Shown here: positions 61,694 to 64,000 of the stretch, in pieces
How the letters are laid out: the number at the start of each line of letters is the position of its first letter
How positions within the stretch are numbered: position 1 is the stretch's first letter
Assembly: GCF_900110255.1 (NCBI RefSeq)
Contig: NZ_FODD01000026.1
Coordinates: forward strand, 82,381-146,380
Direction of reading: 5' to 3'
Source: Actinacidiphila rubida
GTDB lineage: Bacteria; Actinomycetota; Actinomycetes; Streptomycetales; Streptomycetaceae
DNA: 64,000 nucleotides
Notes under the pieces: model-generated
Told to the model about the DNA's origin: nothing
Databases searched by the model: none
What the model saw: only the letters and a program-made list of their open reading frames with translations
Position numbers and translations under genes: made by a program

Positions 61694-62155
61694 ATGAACG
61701 AATCGCTCGCCCTCACCGCGATCGCCGTGATGGCCGTGTTCTGCCTGTGGATCCTGCTCAGGCTCGCGAAGCAGCAGAGGGACGGCACGCTGCACCACCC
61801 GGAGGACGAGCAGCTGCGGGAGGACGCCGACACCCGCGACGTGGAGACGCGGCTGGTCGACATCCCCTGGCGCGAGGGCGGCCGGCACCCTGAGCCGGAA
61901 CTCCTGCCCGCGAACGCCGCGCCCAGCGCGGTCACCGAACCGGCGGTCATCGCGGTGCAGGACGAGGCCGCGGAAACGGCGGCGGGCGGCGCCGTCAGGG
62001 AACCCGCGGGCGCCACGGAGGCGGGACGCGCGGGCTACCGGTTCCCGGACGACGGGCACGACGGCGGTACGGACGGCGCGCCCCGCGCGTCCGAGGCCGG
62101 GCAGACGGAGCAGACCGAGCAGGCCGGGGCCCCGCACCACGCCTCCCGCTCCTGA
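61694..62155 (+). CDS. single-pass membrane protein with acidic cytoplasmic tail
   Basis: 153 residues from ATG 61694, AGGAGG in front. One N-terminal membrane segment (ALTAIAVMAVFCLWILLRLA), then a disordered, Glu/Asp/Ala-rich tail (PEDEQLREDADTRDVETRLVDIPW...EQTEQAGAPHHASRS). No family is recognised. Confidence 0.6.
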   Translation: MNESLALTAIAVMAVFCLWILLRLAKQQRDGTLHHPEDEQLREDADTRDVETRLVDIPWREGGRHPEPELLPANAAPSAVTEPAVIAVQDEAAETAAGGAVREPAGATEAGRAGYRFPDDGHDGGTDGAPRASEAGQTEQTEQAGAPHHASRS

Positions 62156-62164
62156 CGCCGCACG

Positions 62165-63034
62165 TCACCGCGCAGGGCCGCGCAGCCCGTGCCGGTCGAT
62201 CCAGGCGGACACCGCCGCGGCGATCTCCTCGGGGCGGTCCTCGGGAGCGTGGTGGCCGGCCTCGCCGCAGTCGGCGACCTCCAGTGCGGCGATGTGGTCA
62301 CGGCACCACCGGGCCATCTCCTCGCCGATCAGCAGCGAGCCCGCGCCCCGGAACGTCATGAGCAGCTTCGGGACGTCCGGGCTCGCCGCCAGCCACGCGT
62401 CGTACTCCTCGATCCGCGCGACGAGTCCGGCGGGCTCGCCGCCCAGCGGCAGTTGGCGGGCCCAGGCCAGCAGGGGGCGGCGGCTCGCCCGGTCCGGGTA
62501 GGGCGCCAGGTAGGCGGCCAGGTCCTCGTCGCTCACCGGGGTGCGCACGCCGCCGCCGGTGAACGCCATCCGCACCAGGGTGTCCGCGCCGAGCAGCGCC
62601 TCCTCGGCGTCCGGCCCGAGCACCGTGCGCGACCGCTGCCGGGCCTGCGGCGACAGCTCCTCCCAGGCCATGGGCTTGACGATGGTCTCCAGGAACGCGA
62701 TGCCGCGGACGCGTGAAGGGTGGCGCGCGGCCCAGTCGAAGGCGAGCGCGCCGCCCCAGTCGTGGCCGACGAGGACCACGTCGTCCAGGCCGAGCGCGTC
62801 GAACCAGGCGTCGAGGTGACGCGCGTGGTCGGCGAAGGAGTAGGCGAGTTCCGGTTTGCCCGAGCGGCCCATGCCGATCAGGTCGGGCGCCAGCAGCCGC
62901 CCGCCGCCGAGGCCCGGCATCACGTGCCGCCAGATGTGCGAGGAGGCCGGGTTGCCGTGCAGCAGGACCACGGGCGTGCCGCTGCCGGTGTCCTGGTAGT
63001 GGAGGGTCGAGTCGAGGATGTCGGCGGTCGGCAT
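62165..63034 (-). CDS. haloalkane dehalogenase-type alpha/beta hydrolase
   Basis: 289 residues from ATG 63034. VVLLHGNPASSHIWRHVMPGL gives the oxyanion and halide-binding Asn; VLVGHDWGGALAFDWA supplies nucleophile Asp and the halide-binding Trp; FLETIVKP carries the acid residue of subfamily II; GEAGHHAPEDRPEEI has the catalytic His. Matches LinB/DhaA-like haloalkane dehalogenases, which convert haloalkanes to alcohols and halide. True substrates unknown. Divergent from a MarR gene with a shared operator. Confidence 0.88.
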   Translation of the reverse strand: MPTADILDSTLHYQDTGSGTPVVLLHGNPASSHIWRHVMPGLGGGRLLAPDLIGMGRSGKPELAYSFADHARHLDAWFDALGLDDVVLVGHDWGGALAFDWAARHPSRVRGIAFLETIVKPMAWEELSPQARQRSRTVLGPDAEEALLGADTLVRMAFTGGGVRTPVSDEDLAAYLAPYPDRASRRPLLAWARQLPLGGEPAGLVARIEEYDAWLAASPDVPKLLMTFRGAGSLLIGEEMARWCRDHIAALEVADCGEAGHHAPEDRPEEIAAAVSAWIDRHGLRGPAR

Positions 63035-63107
63035 GGCGGATCTCGTCCTTTCGTGGGACGGATAAACGTTTACGTCACTAACGTTCGTGCCACTTACGAA
63101 GATACGT

Positions 63108-63124
63108 CGTTAGTCCGACTAACG
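63108..63124. promoter_or_regulatory. MarR-type operator between dehalogenase and regulator
   Basis: CGTTAGT-CCG-ACTAACG, perfect 7-base arms, 12 bases before the MarR start. ACTAACGTTCG (63077-63087) repeats one half-site nearer the dehalogenase gene. Confidence 0.75.
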
Positions 63125-63136
63125 CAACCGGGTACG

Positions 63137-63619
63137 ATGGCCGCCATGACCGAGGCGATGGACGGAATCTGGGACGACCGGGCGGCCCCCGAGCGCCTGC
63201 GCGCACTGCCCAGCCGGCTGCTGGGGCGCGCCTCGGCGCACGCGGACCGCCTGGTGGGCGAGGTCCTCGCGCGCGCCGGCGCGCGCAAGTGGCACTACGG
63301 CGTGCTGGTCGCGCTGCGCGACGGCGGACCGGCGAGTCAGTCCGCGTTGAGCGGGCGGACCGGGGTCTACCGCAGCGACATGGTCGCGGTCATCAACGAG
63401 CTCGCCGAGCAGGGCCATGTCGAGCGCGAGCCCGACCCCGCGGACCGGCGGCGCAACGTCATCTCCATGACGCCGCAGGGCCGGCGGCACCTGCGCCGCC
63501 TGGACACCCTCGTCGACGCGGCGCAGGAGGAGTTGCTCGCGCCGTTGTCGACCGGGCAGCGGGAACAGTTCACGGCGATGCTTCGGCTTGTCGTCGAGGG
63601 CGGTGCCGGCTCCGCCTGA
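63137..63619 (+). CDS. MarR-family transcriptional regulator
   Basis: 160 residues from ATG 63137 (a second ATG at 63146; no ribosome site, so perhaps leaderless). Winged helix: KWHYGVLVALRDGGPASQSALSGRTGVYRSDMVAVINELAEQGHVEREPDPADRRRNVISMT, the MarR DNA-binding core, with dimer helices at both ends (LLGRASAHADRLVGEVLA, EELLAPLSTGQREQFTAML). Likely represses itself and the divergent dehalogenase gene through the palindrome between them. Confidence 0.92.
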   Translation: MAAMTEAMDGIWDDRAAPERLRALPSRLLGRASAHADRLVGEVLARAGARKWHYGVLVALRDGGPASQSALSGRTGVYRSDMVAVINELAEQGHVEREPDPADRRRNVISMTPQGRRHLRRLDTLVDAAQEELLAPLSTGQREQFTAMLRLVVEGGAGSA

Positions 63620-64000
63620 GGTTTCCCGTCCTCCGTCGCGCAGTTCCCCGCGGCCCCTGCGGGACTTGTCCCGCCCCTTGCGGTGCGTCGCCGTCCACCG
63701 GCCGGTGGGTGATTGCTCGCGTTGGGGGCACCTCCCGGCCGAAGGCTGGGGGACCCCGCGCCCCTTTCGGGGCCCGCCCAGCCCCTTGCGGTGCGTCGCC
63801 GTCCACTGGCCGGTGGGTGGTTGCTCGCGCAGTTCCCCGCGCCCCTTCGGCATCCGGGGTGCCCCCGGGGCTTGTCGGCCGTGTGCCGCGCCGTCGTGGC
63901 TTGTCGCGCAGTTCCTCGCGCCCCTGGTGTGCGTGCCCTTTGTCCGTGGGGTCGGGGGCGCTCCGGAAGCGTCTCCTCGGAAATGTGCATACGGGTTCGT
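63620..64000. repeat. cluster of interspersed GC-rich repeats
   Basis: No gene is supported. A 48-base unit beginning CCCCTTGCGGTGCGTCGCCG is present twice (63674-63721 and 63782-63829, 108 bases apart, three differences). GCGCAGTTCCCCGCGCCCCT and variants recur at about 63640, 63827 and 63905. This matches the short intergenic repeat family often seen between Streptomyces genes. Confidence 0.8.

Noticed and set aside
58864..61893. 1009-residue forward frame
   Set aside because: Antisense to the UvrA-like gene, whose ATPase motifs are unmistakable.

Overview
The window is high-GC actinobacterial chromosome. A dnaK-grpE-dnaJ-hspR operon, clpB, HspR-type (HAIR) operators, GTG starts with GGAGG-like ribosome sites, and many Tat, lipoprotein and FG-GAP secreted proteins point to Streptomyces or a close relative in Streptomycetaceae. 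Most of it reads as conserved core or core-flanking chromosome, broken by one short accessory patch beside a tRNA-Gly gene (about 20.7-22.6 kb). Layout. 0-2.3 kb: GNAT fragment, PIG-V-like mannosyltransferase, YbjN protein. 2.4-5.1 kb: clpB with its HspR operator. 5.3-9.7 kb: cytochrome P450, F420/PPOX protein, FBP zinc-finger protein, secreted phosphodiester glycosidase. 9.8-14.1 kb: heat-shock operon dnaK-grpE-dnaJ-hspR read leftward from two HspR sites. 14.1-20.4 kb: degenerate LCP protein, large Fe-S oxidoreductase, Yip1 protein, DUF2000 protein, dCTP deaminase, small zinc-ribbon protein. 20.6-22.6 kb: tRNA-Gly(CCC), relic of a type I-E-like CRISPR array, hypothetical protein, antitoxin with a broken PIN toxin, small membrane protein. 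22.8-28.9 kb: K+ channel, small CarD-like protein, NUDIX-like membrane protein, FG-GAP secreted protein, DUF998 membrane protein. 28.9-31.3 kb: divergent arsenic locus (arsR-aquaporin-arsC against arsI) around a perfect operator. 31.5-40.6 kb: DIP1984 protein, Fe-S photolyase, a sigma-factor locus flanked by two paralogous exported domains, then a MoxR/VWA/third-gene locus whose third gene is frameshifted. 40.9-58.7 kb: cell-envelope and secreted functions (LamG protein, class A beta-lactamase, GYD protein, beta-propeller/FG-GAP giant, SpoIIE-type phosphatase, metallo-hydrolase, phosphodiester glycosidase fused to a phosphoesterase, L,D-transpeptidase, polysaccharide deacetylase). 58.7-64 kb: UvrA-like ATPase, haloalkane dehalogenase with divergent MarR regulator, and an interspersed GC-rich repeat cluster. 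How parts work together. HspR (with DnaK as co-repressor in Streptomyces) should repress dnaK and clpB through the HAIR sites seen here. ArsI, ArsC, the aquaporin and ArsR form a resistance module with no dedicated efflux pump visible. The sigma factor sits between a secreted and a membrane-anchored copy of one unrecognised domain, which is the best candidate here for an undescribed signalling system. All functional assignments come from reading translated motifs; no database search was run.
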